DNA of 35,951 nt from an uncultured Treponema sp. (GCA_945915085.1 CAMEET010000011.1:1-35951); one strand, 5' to 3'; shown: positions 1 to 9,617, numbered from the stretch's first letter. The notes: a model not told the origin generated them from the sequence alone. Numbers and translations: made by a program.

Positions 1-1
1 G

Positions 2-508
2 AATCAGATGAATATGGGAGGAATGCAGAATCCTGGAATGAACATGGGTGGTATGAATCAAATGGGAGGAATGCCGAATATGGGAATGGGAAATGCTATG
101 GGTGGCATGAACCAAATGGGTATGGGCGGTATGAACCAAATGAATATGGGAGGAATGCCAAACATGGGTGTGAATATGGGAATGAATGTTCCAAATGTTC
201 AGGCTTTACAATACCCAAATCTTTCTAGTGGTGTAACTTCTGGTGAACAGGGCAATATAGGTCTTATCATGGATGTTTTCATGGAAATGACTGTAGAACT
301 TGGACGTACCAAAAAATCTATCAAAGATATTCTTGGTATGGGGGAAGGAACAATCATTGAACTTGATAAACTTGCAGGTGAACCTGTAGATATTCTTGTT
401 AACCATAAGCCTATTGCTAAAGGAGAAGTTGTAGTTATCGATGAAAACTTTGGTGTTCGTGTAACTGAAATTCTTTCTCCAATGGAAAGGGTTAATGAAC
501 TGAATTAA
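2..508 (+). CDS. fliY: Flagellar motor switch protein FliY/FliN, C-terminal part (5' end outside window)
   Basis: This is the last 168 or so codons of a flagellar switch protein; the reading frame is already open at the first bases. The visible protein begins with a Met/Gly/Asn-rich linker of about 60 residues. After it comes a FliN/SpoA (surface presentation of antigens) domain, running roughly from the segment [20 protein letters not shown] to the end and including the typical [14 protein letters not shown] stretch. In the family this domain forms part of the cytoplasmic C-ring that binds CheY-P and export components. The long linker suggests FliY (FliM/CheC-like N-terminus plus FliN domain) rather than a short FliN, but the N-terminus is not visible. 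It lies directly before fliO-fliP-fliQ-fliR, as in other treponemes. Confidence 0.9.
   Translation, partial: NQMNMGGMQNPGMNMGGMNQMGGMPNMGMGNAMGGMNQMGMGGMNQMNMGGMPNMGVNMGMNVPNVQALQYPNLSSGVTSGEQGNIGLIMDVFMEMTVELGRTKKSIKDILGMGEGTIIELDKLAGEPVDILVNHKPIAKGEVVVIDENFGVRVTEILSPMERVNELN
8..190 (+). repeat. Degenerate tandem repeat encoding the Met/Gly/Asn-rich FliY linker
   Basis: The bases are built from short variants of atgggaggaatg, ggtatgaatcaaatg and aatatggg, repeated in frame. They encode units such as [12 protein letters not shown] and NMGM. About one residue in three is methionine. The repeat joins the FliN domain to the missing N-terminal part of the protein. Confidence 0.85.
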
Positions 509-553
509 AACCAATTTATTAGGGTGAGGAAAACTTGCCCAAGGGTGGGGAAA

Positions 554-1180
554 TTGGGAAAATCTATAAAATCTCTTGTAACTGTTGTAATTTTATTATT
601 CTGTTTTGGAATTTTAAATGCACAGCAGAATAATTCTACTAATCAGAACGATAATGTCATTTCTGAACAGTCTATTCTTATAAATCCGCAGACAGAAACT
701 GGTAATCAAACAAATGCAAACGTGGAATATAAACCTTCTTCAACAATCGGTGTGTTTGTGCGAATGATTGTTGTACTCATTGTTGTTGTCCTGTTAATTT
801 ATGCATTTTTCTGGTTTGTAAAACGCAAAACAAACAATAATTTAAAAACTGATGATGATTATTTGCGGCGAGTTGCTTATCTGAATATTGCTCCTGGAAA
901 AACTGTTGAAGTAATCACTCTGATTGATAAGGCTTATTTAATTGGTGTGACAGAAGATAATATCAGTCTTTTGGGAGAAATAGATGACAAAGAACTGATT
1001 ACCGCGATGAATCTAAATTCTGATAAAAAGGCAAATATAAAAAAGCCTGCAACTTTCAATGAAGTATTGGAATTGTTTTTACAAAAAGGCAATAAGAAAA
1101 AATCTGTGTTTTCTCAGGAAGAAAGCAAAGTGGAAAATCTTTTTTCAGAAAATCCACCAGAGCAGGGTGATACTTTATGA
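554..1180 (+). CDS. fliO: Flagellar export component FliO (FliO/FliZ family)
   Basis: FliO helps assemble the FliP ring of the flagellar export gate in the inner membrane. The protein starts with a signal-peptide-like segment (basic KSIKS, hydrophobic core, LNA-QQ cleavage-like end). A polar Asn/Gln-rich stretch follows, then one strong membrane helix (VRMIVVLIVVVLLIYAFFWF) and a cytoplasmic domain with the VAYLNIAPGKTVEVITLIDKAYLIGV pattern of FliO. The start is uncertain. TTG at 554 has GGGTGGGG three bases upstream, the same context as the flhA start at 4363; GTG at 545 or 524 is possible in the same frame. Its stop overlaps the fliP start (ATGA). The gene is poorly conserved and is called partly from position. 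Confidence 0.8.
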   Translation: MGKSIKSLVTVVILLFCFGILNAQQNNSTNQNDNVISEQSILINPQTETGNQTNANVEYKPSSTIGVFVRMIVVLIVVVLLIYAFFWFVKRKTNNNLKTDDDYLRRVAYLNIAPGKTVEVITLIDKAYLIGVTEDNISLLGEIDDKELITAMNLNSDKKANIKKPATFNEVLELFLQKGNKKKSVFSQEESKVENLFSENPPEQGDTL

Positions 1181-2022
1181 AAAATAAAACTGTAGGTATG
1201 ATACAGACAAAACGTTTTTTTATAATTTTTGTATTATTTTCTTTATTTTTTGCAAAAGGATTTGCTCAGAATTTTCCGCAAGGTTCGGCTCAGGGAACTA
1301 TGGAAATGGGAAATAATGTCCGTCCATCAGAATCACCTGTTGTTCCAAACATTTCTGTAGAAATTACATCTCCACAGACTGGTAATGAAGTTGCTTTTTC
1401 AGTAAGACTTTTGCTTTTGCTGACAATTCTGACATTGGCACCGAGCATTTTGATTTTGGTGACATGTTTTTTGCGTTTTTCCATTGTTCTTGATTTTATA
1501 AAAAGAGCATTATCTTTGCAGCAAGTCCCTCCTACAGCCGTGTTAAATGGAATTGCTTTTTTTATGACACTTTTTATCATGTGGCCGACATTTACAAAAA
1601 TTTATGATGATGCATATAAACCGTTATCTGAAAATCAGATTACAATAGAAGAAGCTTATAAACAGGCTGAAGCTCCTTTGCGTCTTTTTATGTATTCTCA
1701 AATGCAGAATGATACATCTTATATCAATATGTTTATGAATATGGCAAAAATGAATAAGCCGAATACTCTGTCTGATGTGCCGACTTATATTCTTGTGCCT
1801 TCATATATTCTGCATGAACTGACAGTCGCGTTTAAAATAGGTGTTTTACTTTACATTCCGTTTATTATAATTGATATGGTTGTGGCAAGTATTTTGATGG
1901 CGATGGGCATGATGATGCTGCCGCCTGTTCAGATTTCTATGCCATTTAAATTGATTTTGTTTGTACTGGTTGACGGCTGGGGACTTTTGACGCAGCAGTT
2001 GTTTATTTCTGTCATCAAGTAG
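1177..2022 (+). CDS. fliP: Flagellar type III export gate protein FliP
   Basis: FliP forms, with FliQ and FliR, the inner-membrane export gate of the flagellar type III apparatus. The protein has an N-terminal signal peptide (RFFIIFVLFSLFFAKGFAQ), a short periplasmic stretch, then the family core. The core includes LTILTLAPSILILVTCF, RFSIVLDFIKRALSLQQVPP and the second signature PFIIIDMVVASILMAMGMMMLPP. The length of about 280 residues is typical for a spirochaete form with a long N-terminus. The start ATG overlaps the fliO stop, suggesting translational coupling. The fliQ gene follows after about 50 bp. Confidence 0.97.
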   Translation: MKNKTVGMIQTKRFFIIFVLFSLFFAKGFAQNFPQGSAQGTMEMGNNVRPSESPVVPNISVEITSPQTGNEVAFSVRLLLLLTILTLAPSILILVTCFLRFSIVLDFIKRALSLQQVPPTAVLNGIAFFMTLFIMWPTFTKIYDDAYKPLSENQITIEEAYKQAEAPLRLFMYSQMQNDTSYINMFMNMAKMNKPNTLSDVPTYILVPSYILHELTVAFKIGVLLYIPFIIIDMVVASILMAMGMMMLPPVQISMPFKLILFVLVDGWGLLTQQLFISVIK

Positions 2023-2075
2023 ATTTGATTTTGTTTATTTTTTTATAGAAGAAATTGTTTTTGGGAGGAAAAAAG

Positions 2076-2345
2076 ATGTCTACTGGAAGTATAGTTGGAT
2101 TAATGCAGAATTCTGTAAAAGAAGTTTTGATTCTTGTTGTACCGGTTCTTGCTTTAGCATTGATTGTAGGTCTTATTGTGGCAATTTTTCAGGCTACAAC
2201 TTCAATTCAGGAACAGACACTTACGTTTTTACCAAAACTGATTGTTATTCTTCTTGTGCTTGCTTTTTTTTCAGGTGCAGGATTTTCTCATTTGGGAAAT
2301 TTTACAAAAGCTTTGTTTTCTCAAATCCCAAATCTTGCCAAATAA
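2076..2345 (+). CDS. fliQ: Flagellar export gate protein FliQ
   Basis: This is an 89-residue protein with two membrane helices (VLILVVPVLALALIVGLIVAIFQ and LPKLIVILLVLAFFSG) around the conserved TTSIQEQTLTFLPK hairpin of FliQ. It is part of the FliPQR export gate. The ATG at 2076 is preferred over an upstream in-frame TTG because GGGAGG lies at 2063-2068, correctly spaced, and 89 residues is the usual family length. Confidence 0.96.
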   Translation: MSTGSIVGLMQNSVKEVLILVVPVLALALIVGLIVAIFQATTSIQEQTLTFLPKLIVILLVLAFFSGAGFSHLGNFTKALFSQIPNLAK

Positions 2346-2391
2346 TTTTCCGCCATTTGTGTAATCCTAAAGCATAAAAAGGTGAAGTTTA

Positions 2392-3195
2392 ATGTTGGAC
2401 GAAATTCTTTCACAGGCTCCTGTTTTTCTCCTGATTTTTGCAAGAGTTTTTGCAATGCTTTTGGTTTTGCCTATGTTTTCAATGCGTTCTGCTTCGAGAG
2501 TTGCGAAAGTAGCTCTTGCTGGTTATATGGCGTTTTTCATTTTTGGAACTTGCGATTTATCATATTATTTGCCATATATTGAACAGGATGGTTCTTTTTC
2601 AATGGAATATTTTTTAATTCTAATTGGGGAAGTATTGATTGGAATCATTCTTGGTTTTTTTATCACGATGATTTTTTCTGCATTCAGTACAGCAGGTCAA
2701 TTTCTTGCTTTCCAAATGGGATTTAGTGCCGCAAGTTCTTACGATTCTTTATCACAAGTTGAAAATCCATTGATGGGACAATTTTTTAATTTAATTGCGA
2801 TGCTTGTATTTATGCAGACTCATTGGTTTCAAAAACTGTTTTTACAGGGGCTTGTGACAAGTTTTTCTTCTTTGAATGCAATTAGCATAGTTAATTCTAC
2901 GGAAAGTATTGTGAAATTTGTTTTGTCAGGTCTTTCAAGTTTATTTATTGATGCACTTGTGATATCACTTCCTGTTATGGGGAGTCTTTTTTTGATTTCG
3001 ATTTGCACAGGACTTTTAACAAAGGCTGCACCTCAAATGAATCTTCTGTCAGAAGGTTTTCCAATCATGATTATGCTGGCTTTTGCAATTATTGCTTTTG
3101 TTTTGCCTGACATCATAGATTTTTTTGTAAGATCTTTTGAAAAAGGTTTTGCTGATTTGTTTGATTTTTTCAAAAATATTTCTGGGGGAATTTAG
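2392..3195 (+). CDS. fliR: Flagellar export gate protein FliR
   Basis: FliR is the third inner-membrane component of the flagellar export gate, completing the FliP5Q4R1 channel. The 267-residue protein is almost entirely hydrophobic, with about six membrane helices. Family features include FARVFAMLLVLPMFSMRSA near the start, the GEVLIGIILGFFITMIFSA segment, and SLPVMGSLFLISICTGLLTKAAPQMNLLSEGFPI in the C-terminal half. AAGGTGAAG lies just upstream of the ATG. flhB begins 3 bp after the stop. Confidence 0.96.
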   Translation: MLDEILSQAPVFLLIFARVFAMLLVLPMFSMRSASRVAKVALAGYMAFFIFGTCDLSYYLPYIEQDGSFSMEYFLILIGEVLIGIILGFFITMIFSAFSTAGQFLAFQMGFSAASSYDSLSQVENPLMGQFFNLIAMLVFMQTHWFQKLFLQGLVTSFSSLNAISIVNSTESIVKFVLSGLSSLFIDALVISLPVMGSLFLISICTGLLTKAAPQMNLLSEGFPIMIMLAFAIIAFVLPDIIDFFVRSFEKGFADLFDFFKNISGGI

Positions 3196-3198
3196 TAA

Positions 3199-4263
3199 AT
3201 GGCTGCAGAAGAAGAAGGACGCACCGAAGAACCGTCGGAATATAAACTTGAAAAAGCCAGAAAAGAAGGACGAGTTGCAAAATCTCAGGAAATTGGAAGT
3301 GCTTTAGTTCTTTTATTCATTGTAGTGATGCTCATTTTTCTTTCAAAGTGGATTTTTAATCAGCTTTTGGGAATAATGAATTTTTATTTTTCGCGTACAG
3401 GAACTTATAATCTTGATAATCCCGGATTATTTCAATTTTTTCTGGAAGTTTTTGTAAAATGTGTATTTCCTCTTTTACTCATAAGTGCAGTTGTTTCAGT
3501 TGCTGCTAATATTATTCAGACAAAAGGATTTATTTTCAGCTTAAAACCGATTGAACCAAAATTTTCTAAAATAGTACCTAAAATCGGTGAATATCTGAAA
3601 AAAACGATTTTTTCTGCGAAAGGACTTTTTAATGTTGCAAAATCCATCGGAAAAGTGGCAATCATCTGTTTTGTCGGTTTTTTGTTTATAAAAAAAGATG
3701 TCCTTGTTTTATGTCAGATAATAAAAAGCGGTCAGATTTTTGAAGCTCTCAAACAAATAGCCATGATGGCAGCTCAAATTCTTATTGTAGTGGCAGTCAT
3801 TTTTTTAATCATTTCGATTCCTGATTATTTCATTCAGAAAAAAGATTTTATGGAAGAAATGAAAATGACAAAACAGGAAGTAAAAGAAGAATATAAAGAA
3901 ATGGAAGGTGATCCTGAAGTAAAAAGTAAATTAACTCAGATGCAGCGGCAGATGCTTCAGCAGAATATTCCAAAAGCAGTTTCGGAATCTGATGTTGTTA
4001 TAACAAACCCTACGCATTTTGCAGTTGCTTTAAAATATGATAGTGCACAAACCGATGCCCCAATTGTGAATGCAAAAGGTGAAGATGAAGTTGCTCTGAG
4101 AATCAGGCGAATTGCACAGGAAAACAAAATTCCTGTTGTTGAAAATCGTCCTGTTGCACGAGAATTATATACAAATCTTGAAGTTGGTGATATAATACCA
4201 GAGAAATATTTTAAGGTTATTACATTAATTTATGCCCAGCTTGATAAATACAAAAATTTATAA
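3199..4263 (+). CDS. flhB: Flagellar export switch protein FlhB
   Basis: FlhB controls the switch from hook to filament export. The N-terminus AAEEEGRTEEPSEYKLEKARKEGRVAKSQEIGSAL is the family signature. Four membrane helices follow, then the cytoplasmic domain. The self-cleavage motif NPTH sits at residues 270-273, followed by FAVALKYD and the C-terminal VVENRPVARELY segment, so autocleavage should be intact. The gene starts 3 bp after fliR, implying co-transcription. A weak hairpin (arms 4275-4282 and 4296-4303) without a T-run lies between flhB and flhA. Confidence 0.97.
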   Translation: MAAEEEGRTEEPSEYKLEKARKEGRVAKSQEIGSALVLLFIVVMLIFLSKWIFNQLLGIMNFYFSRTGTYNLDNPGLFQFFLEVFVKCVFPLLLISAVVSVAANIIQTKGFIFSLKPIEPKFSKIVPKIGEYLKKTIFSAKGLFNVAKSIGKVAIICFVGFLFIKKDVLVLCQIIKSGQIFEALKQIAMMAAQILIVVAVIFLIISIPDYFIQKKDFMEEMKMTKQEVKEEYKEMEGDPEVKSKLTQMQRQMLQQNIPKAVSESDVVITNPTHFAVALKYDSAQTDAPIVNAKGEDEVALRIRRIAQENKIPVVENRPVARELYTNLEVGDIIPEKYFKVITLIYAQLDKYKNL

Positions 4264-4362
4264 GCTCGAGATTGAGTTTAAAAATGTGGCATGAATTTAA
4301 ACTGATAGTTTTAAAATATTTTTGTGGGGATATTTAAAAAATTAAATTGCTGGGTGGGGACT

Positions 4363-6477
4363 ATGGCAAACGAAAAAAAAGGAAGTTTTCTTTCGTTTAT
4401 TACAAAAAATATTGTCGCAGTAGCAATCGTTTTGGGTGTTTTTCTTCTATTTATTCCAATCCCAAAAGTTATGATTGACTTGTCGATGATTTTAAATCTT
4501 GCTTTTTCAATTATCATTCTTCTTGTTGTTATCCGCATTCCTCGTCCTTCTGATTTTCAGACATTTCCTAGAATTATTCTTTTGCAGACACTTTTCAGCC
4601 TTGCTATAAATATTTCTTCTACGAGATTGATTTTAACTGGTGATTTTAGAAATGGAACATTACAGGGACAAAGTGCGATGGTTCAATCTTTTGCAAAAAT
4701 TGTTGCTGGAAATAATATCGTCATTGGTTTTGTAATGTTTATTATTTTGATTGTTGTTCAGGTACTCGTTGTAACGAAAGGTGCTGGACGAGTTTCTGAA
4801 GTTGCAGCAAGATTTAGTTTGGATTCGATGAACCAGAAACTTTTTGATATTGATAATCGTTTGAATTCCGGCGTGATTGATGAATCACAGGCTGAAATGC
4901 TTAAAGAAGCTGTTCGAAAAGATATCGATTTTTATTCTAATATGGACGGTTCTTCGAAATTCGTAAGTGGAAATGTAAAAGCTGGCATTTTCATTACAGT
5001 CATAAATCTTGTCGGCGGTTTTATCATCGGAATGGTTATGAATAAGATGGATTTTTCACGAGCTTTGTCTACATATTCGACTCTCACAATCGGTGATGGA
5101 CTTACTTCTCAGCTGCCATCTTTGATTATTTCTTTTGCAACAGGTTTACTTGTTACTGGTACAAAATCAGACGAAACATTTGATGTTCAGCTTAAAAAAG
5201 AATTTACTTCCGATGGTCATATTTATATCATCGTAGCGGCTGTTATGTTTTTGGCATCATTTGTTTTGAGACAGGGAACTCAGTTTATTCTTATTCCAGT
5301 TGCAGCTTTGTTTGGCTTTATAGGTTACAGACTAGTTCAGAAAAATGAAAAACAGGCTCAAGTTGCAAAAATGGAAGAAAATGCTAAAAAATCAGAAAAA
5401 CAAACTTCGCCTGTGGATTCAGAGCAAATTTCAATGCTCGACCCGCTTTCTCTGGAATTAGGTTATGGTCTTATTCCTCTTGTTGATAAAGAAAAAGGTG
5501 CTGAACTTTTGGAAAGAATTACGCGTATTCGTGTTGAAACAAGATATGATATCGGCTTGAATATTCCAAGTATCAGAATTGTTGATAATATGTCGCTTGA
5601 ACCAAATGATTATAGTTTTAAAATCGAAGGAATAGAAGCTGGTCATGCTACTATCCGTCTTGGATATTTAATGTGCATGGATACTGGCGCTGTTGTAGAA
5701 CCGCTGAAAGGCGAAAAAACAAAAGATCCTGCCTTTGGAATGGACGCAATCTGGCTGCCTGAGGAACAACGCAGCGAGGCTGAAAATGCTGGTTATGTCG
5801 TTGTTGATCCGCCAACAATCATTTCAACTCATATTACTGAAATAATCCGATCTCATGCTGCACAAATGCTTGACAGACAGGCAGTTTCAGTTATTTTGGA
5901 AACAGTTAAAAAATCAAATCCAGTTCTGGTAGACGAAGTTTTGAATACTGCAAAAATTTCTTATGGTGTTATTGAAAAAGTCATGCAGAATCTTCTGGAA
6001 GAAAAGGTTTCCATTCGAAATTATGTAAAAATACTTGAAACAATGGCAAATTACGCAAATGTTTCGCAAAATGTGTGGGATTTGACCGCAAAAGTGCGTG
6101 AGGCACTTGGACTTCAAATCTGTAAGCAATATGCAGATCCTCAGGATAATAAACTTAGGGTGATGAGACTTTCTCAATCGTTATCTGAACTAGTTGCACA
6201 GTATGCTTATAATCCGCTAGACGGTTCCAAACCTTACGTTTCTTTCGATCCTGTAGATAGACGCAAATGGATTACTGCAATCAGCAATTCACTTGCTAGA
6301 ATAAATCAAATGGGTGTTATGCCAATTATTCTATGTGTAAGTGGCATAAGACAGCTTGTGCGTTCCGCTATCGAACGTGAACAGCCTGGAGTTGTCGTCC
6401 TTTCTGATATGGAAATATTTGAGGCAGGAAATAATATTTCTGTTGAAATTATTGATGAAATAAGAGAAAATGAATAA
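4363..6477 (+). CDS. flhA: Flagellar export protein FlhA
   Basis: FlhA is the large export-gate ring protein and docks chaperone-substrate complexes. It is about 704 residues, usual for the family. About eight membrane helices occupy roughly the first 330 residues, with the conserved FHIPEP-family core near IPKVMIDLSMILNLAFSIII and RPSDFQTFPRIILLQTLFSLAINISSTRLIL. The cytoplasmic half carries DPLSLELGYGLIPLVD. The ATG at 4363 is chosen because GGGTGGGG precedes it; an upstream in-frame GTG at 4324 would add 13 residues without a good ribosome site. Confidence 0.97.
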   Translation: MANEKKGSFLSFITKNIVAVAIVLGVFLLFIPIPKVMIDLSMILNLAFSIIILLVVIRIPRPSDFQTFPRIILLQTLFSLAINISSTRLILTGDFRNGTLQGQSAMVQSFAKIVAGNNIVIGFVMFIILIVVQVLVVTKGAGRVSEVAARFSLDSMNQKLFDIDNRLNSGVIDESQAEMLKEAVRKDIDFYSNMDGSSKFVSGNVKAGIFITVINLVGGFIIGMVMNKMDFSRALSTYSTLTIGDGLTSQLPSLIISFATGLLVTGTKSDETFDVQLKKEFTSDGHIYIIVAAVMFLASFVLRQGTQFILIPVAALFGFIGYRLVQKNEKQAQVAKMEENAKKSEKQTSPVDSEQISMLDPLSLELGYGLIPLVDKEKGAELLERITRIRVETRYDIGLNIPSIRIVDNMSLEPNDYSFKIEGIEAGHATIRLGYLMCMDTGAVVEPLKGEKTKDPAFGMDAIWLPEEQRSEAENAGYVVVDPPTIISTHITEIIRSHAAQMLDRQAVSVILETVKKSNPVLVDEVLNTAKISYGVIEKVMQNLLEEKVSIRNYVKILETMANYANVSQNVWDLTAKVREALGLQICKQYADPQDNKLRVMRLSQSLSELVAQYAYNPLDGSKPYVSFDPVDRRKWITAISNSLARINQMGVMPIILCVSGIRQLVRSAIEREQPGVVVLSDMEIFEAGNNISVEIIDEIRENE

Positions 6478-6520
6478 ATGGATAATCAAGCTTTTTTAAA
6501 ATAATAAAAAGGAAATAAAA

Positions 6521-7750
6521 ATGGTAAGTGATAATGAAATCGAGTATAGAATAGAAGGTGATTCTATTGATGAATGCAAAAAAAAGCTTTATGACCTATA
6601 TGGAAAAGATTATCTGATAAAAGATAGAAAAGTGGAATTTCGTCGTGCGGGTTTGTTTAAAAAACAGAAAGCTGTGACAGTTGTTACTTATGTTGTAAAT
6701 CATCAGAAATCATATAACATGAACAAGGACAGTTTTGATAGAAGAGATGAAGAAGAGCAGCTTCAGCGCAATAGAGATGAAATTTTACAAAAACAGAGTG
6801 CAAAATTGATGTCTTCTCAAATGATTCAAATGAATAATACTCTTGAAGAATTTAAAAAAGACATGAATGCAAAACTTCAAAATCTTGCGATTGCAGCAAA
6901 CGAAAAGCATGATTCAATCAAAAAAATTGATGATTTGCTTGAACAGAATGCGTTTTCGTTTTCATACATCAATATGATAGAAGAAAAAATCAGAAATGAA
7001 TTCTCTTTAGAACAGCTTGATAATTATGATTTAGTAGAAAGACGCGTTGTTGATTGGATTGGAGAATCTATTTCTATTGTGAAACAAGCCCATTTCCGTC
7101 CACCTCATGTTTATATATTAGTTGGACCAACAGGAGTTGGAAAAACAACTACGCTTGTTAAACTTGCTGTGCAGTTTGTTCGTGAATATGCTCAAAATCA
7201 AAACGGACAAAGACCAAATATTTGTTTTATCACAACAGATGCAATGCGAGTCGGCGCTATGGAACAGCTTGAGCGTTGGGGCAAGCACATGAGTTCAAGA
7301 GTTTATAAAGCTGAGCGTACTGAAGATTTAAAATCAATATACGAAGAAAATCGTGATAGCATGGATGCTATTTTTATTGATACAAGTGGATTCAGTCCAA
7401 AAGATGCAACTCACCTTGCACAGATGAAACTTCTTCTGGAAGTGCCGGGAATGAATCCTGATATTTATCTGACAGTTATGGCATCAACAAAAGTTCGTGA
7501 TCTGCAGAATATTATGCAGAATTACGAACCTTTTGGATACAATTCCGTAATCGTTACAAAATGCGATGAATCTGAGCAGCTTGGAAATGTTATAAGTGTT
7601 TTGTATGAAAAACATAAATCAGTTTCTTATGTAACACATGGTCAGGTTGCTTCACGGGATATTGATAAAGCTGATATTGTAAATTTTTTGATTCGCCTTG
7701 AAAATTTTAAGGTTGATAGAGTTCATATAGAAGATAAATTTGGAGAATAA
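6521..7750 (+). CDS. flhF: Flagellar biosynthesis SRP-type GTPase FlhF
   Basis: FlhF is an SRP54-type GTPase that sets where flagella are placed; in spirochaetes these sit near the cell ends. The N-terminal half is charged and coiled-coil-like (about residues 60-150). The NG domain follows, with P-loop GPTGVGKTT from residue 202, the TDAMRVGAMEQL segment, the G3-like IDTSG and the G4 motif TKCDE. The G3 motif reads DTSG rather than the common DTAG. AAAAGGAAATAAAA upstream of the ATG supplies the ribosome site. flhG starts 2 bp after the stop, the usual pairing of this GTPase with its ATPase partner. Confidence 0.96.
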   Translation: MVSDNEIEYRIEGDSIDECKKKLYDLYGKDYLIKDRKVEFRRAGLFKKQKAVTVVTYVVNHQKSYNMNKDSFDRRDEEEQLQRNRDEILQKQSAKLMSSQMIQMNNTLEEFKKDMNAKLQNLAIAANEKHDSIKKIDDLLEQNAFSFSYINMIEEKIRNEFSLEQLDNYDLVERRVVDWIGESISIVKQAHFRPPHVYILVGPTGVGKTTTLVKLAVQFVREYAQNQNGQRPNICFITTDAMRVGAMEQLERWGKHMSSRVYKAERTEDLKSIYEENRDSMDAIFIDTSGFSPKDATHLAQMKLLLEVPGMNPDIYLTVMASTKVRDLQNIMQNYEPFGYNSVIVTKCDESEQLGNVISVLYEKHKSVSYVTHGQVASRDIDKADIVNFLIRLENFKVDRVHIEDKFGE

Positions 7751-7752
7751 TT

Positions 7753-8652
7753 ATGGAAGAACAGGCAGAAGGATTGAAAGAATTATTTAATGAAGGCGAT
7801 TTACACAATGATTCGGTTCCGCTCAAAAGCAAAGTAAAAAAAGACCATAATACGAGAATAATTGCAATTACAAGCGGAAAAGGTGGTGTTGGAAAAACAA
7901 ATTTTGCTGTGAATATGGCAATTGCATACGCTCAACTTGGAAAAAAAGTAATTCTGATTGACGGTGACTTGGGCATGGCAAATGTAAATGTACTTTTAAA
8001 TATTGTGCCTGAGTACAATTTGATGCATGTAATCAACAAAAAAAAGACGATGAAAGAAATCATCATGGATACAGAATTTGGCATTAAGTTTATTGCCGGT
8101 GCAAATGGATTTTCAAAAATTGCAAATCTTTCTGTAGATGAACTTGATGATTTTGCAACTCAGTTTTCTACTTTAGGCAATGCCGATATCATTATTATTG
8201 ATACAGGTGCGGGTATTGCAAATAATGTACTTCAGTTTGTGGCTGCTGCAGATGAAGTTTTTGTTGTCACAACTCCAGAACCTACAGCAATTACCGATGC
8301 TTATGGAATCATCAAAATCATTACGACAGAAATTGTTGATAGAACTGTAAATATAAAACTTGTCGTAAACAGAGTTCATTCTGCTGATGAAGGAAAACGC
8401 ATTTCTGAAAGAATCATTAATATTGCAGCGCAGTTTTTGGGTTACAAAGTTGAATATTTGGGCTGCATTCCAGAAGATTCTCTTGTGCAGGCTTCGGTAA
8501 TCAGACAAAAACCGTTTATTATAGTAAATCCTACATCAAAACCTTCAATATATTTAAAACATATTGTTGGACGCATAGAAAAAACAGAACCTGAAATAAA
8601 TGAAGGAGTATCAAGCTTTTTAAAGAAATTCCTGGGAAAAAAGAAAGTTTAA
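7753..8652 (+). CDS. flhG: MinD-like ATPase FlhG (FleN/YlxH), flagellar number regulator
   Basis: FlhG is a ParA/MinD-family ATPase that stimulates the GTPase activity of FlhF and limits flagellar number. The deviant Walker A GKGGVGKT is at residues 42-49, preceded by ITS. Walker A' ILIDGDLGMANVNVLLNI and the later IIIIDTGAGI segment (switch/Walker B) are intact. NRVHSADEGKRISERI matches the conserved region before the C-terminal membrane-targeting part. The 299-residue length is usual. A gap of about 200 bp follows, so this may end the first transcription unit. Confidence 0.95.
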   Translation: MEEQAEGLKELFNEGDLHNDSVPLKSKVKKDHNTRIIAITSGKGGVGKTNFAVNMAIAYAQLGKKVILIDGDLGMANVNVLLNIVPEYNLMHVINKKKTMKEIIMDTEFGIKFIAGANGFSKIANLSVDELDDFATQFSTLGNADIIIIDTGAGIANNVLQFVAAADEVFVVTTPEPTAITDAYGIIKIITTEIVDRTVNIKLVVNRVHSADEGKRISERIINIAAQFLGYKVEYLGCIPEDSLVQASVIRQKPFIIVNPTSKPSIYLKHIVGRIEKTEPEINEGVSSFLKKFLGKKKV

Positions 8653-8853
8653 AGACTTTTTGGTTAAAAACTTTTCTGAATTTTTATTACAGATTTCTCG
8701 ATTTTCATAAAATTCAAATTTTCTAAAAAAAAACTATTATTTTTTTAGATTATAATGTATAATATTTACGGGTGATTATTTTTTTTTGATGTACTGCCAC
8801 AGATGCACAAAATTAATTGTGCCAGTTACAAAATGTAATGATTTGGAGGGGAT
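8653..8853 (+). promoter_or_regulatory. Intergenic spacer with possible internal promoter
   Basis: This 201-bp AT-rich gap in the motility operon contains two overlapping TATAAT hexamers (8751-8756 and 8758-8763). No convincing -35 box lies 16-18 bp upstream of either, only an A-tract. It could drive the next gene and the sigma factor gene. GGAGGGG just before 8854 is the ribosome site for the next gene. Confidence 0.35.
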
Positions 8854-9603
8854 ATGAAAGGCATAAAGTTACTTGTGATTTCAGCTGCCAGCGGTTTTAT
8901 ATTGTCTTTCTTATTCGGACTTTTTTCCCATACATCAATAATATCTGTATTACTCAAAGCAATCCTTTTTGCTGTAATTTTCGGCATTCTAGGATTGTTG
9001 ATAAATTTGGCAGTCAATAAGTTTTTGATTGATGATTTACAGACGTCAGCCGATTTAACCGAAGCTAATTCTGCTGAAAATCAGAATTCTTCTGGAAATG
9101 AATCAAAAACAGGACAGATGGTAGACATTACAATTCAAGATGAAGAACTTGAAAAAGGTGAAAGTGAAAATCATTTTGTAGTTGGTGATGCTCACTCTAT
9201 GCTGAAAGATTCTGATGTTGAAAAATCAGGATTTTCAGAACAGACTGAAAAAAGTAAAATTCAGCAGGAAGCTGAAAAAAAAGGTTTTGTGCCTTTGACA
9301 AATTTTGAAAATGTAAAAAATGTTTCAGGAAAAGAAGCTGTTTCACCAGAATCAATTCCACAAAGCAGTGCTTCGAGAACAAGTTTTGAATCAGAAAGCA
9401 TTGATACATTGCCGGATATTGGTGATTTAGCTTTTGAAAGTGAAACTGAATCAGAAAGTGAATCTGAAGATGATGAGATGGAAACTGATTCTGATTATGT
9501 TCCTTTGGGAAATAAAAAATCAGAAAATTCAGCTGAAGTAAAAGATGCAGCGCTTATTGCAAAAGCCATAAGTTCTGTACTTTCGGGTGAAAATTCTGAA
9601 TAA
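8854..9603 (+). CDS. Membrane-anchored acidic hypothetical protein between flhG and fliA
   Basis: I do not recognise a named family. The first 60 residues form two membrane helices (LLVISAASGFILSFLFGLF and VLLKAILFAVIFGILGLLINLAV). The remaining 190 or so residues are strongly acidic and rich in Ser, Glu and Asp (for example ESETESESESEDDEMETDSD), so probably disordered and cytoplasmic. Short less-acidic segments, MVDITIQDEE and the C-terminal ALIAKAISSVLSGE, look more ordered. The ribosome site TTGGAGGGG is good. It is 14 bp upstream of the motility sigma factor gene. A link to flagellar assembly or sigma control is inferred only from position. Confidence 0.85.
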   Translation: MKGIKLLVISAASGFILSFLFGLFSHTSIISVLLKAILFAVIFGILGLLINLAVNKFLIDDLQTSADLTEANSAENQNSSGNESKTGQMVDITIQDEELEKGESENHFVVGDAHSMLKDSDVEKSGFSEQTEKSKIQQEAEKKGFVPLTNFENVKNVSGKEAVSPESIPQSSASRTSFESESIDTLPDIGDLAFESETESESESEDDEMETDSDYVPLGNKKSENSAEVKDAALIAKAISSVLSGENSE

Positions 9604-9617
9604 GAGGGTAGGAATAT

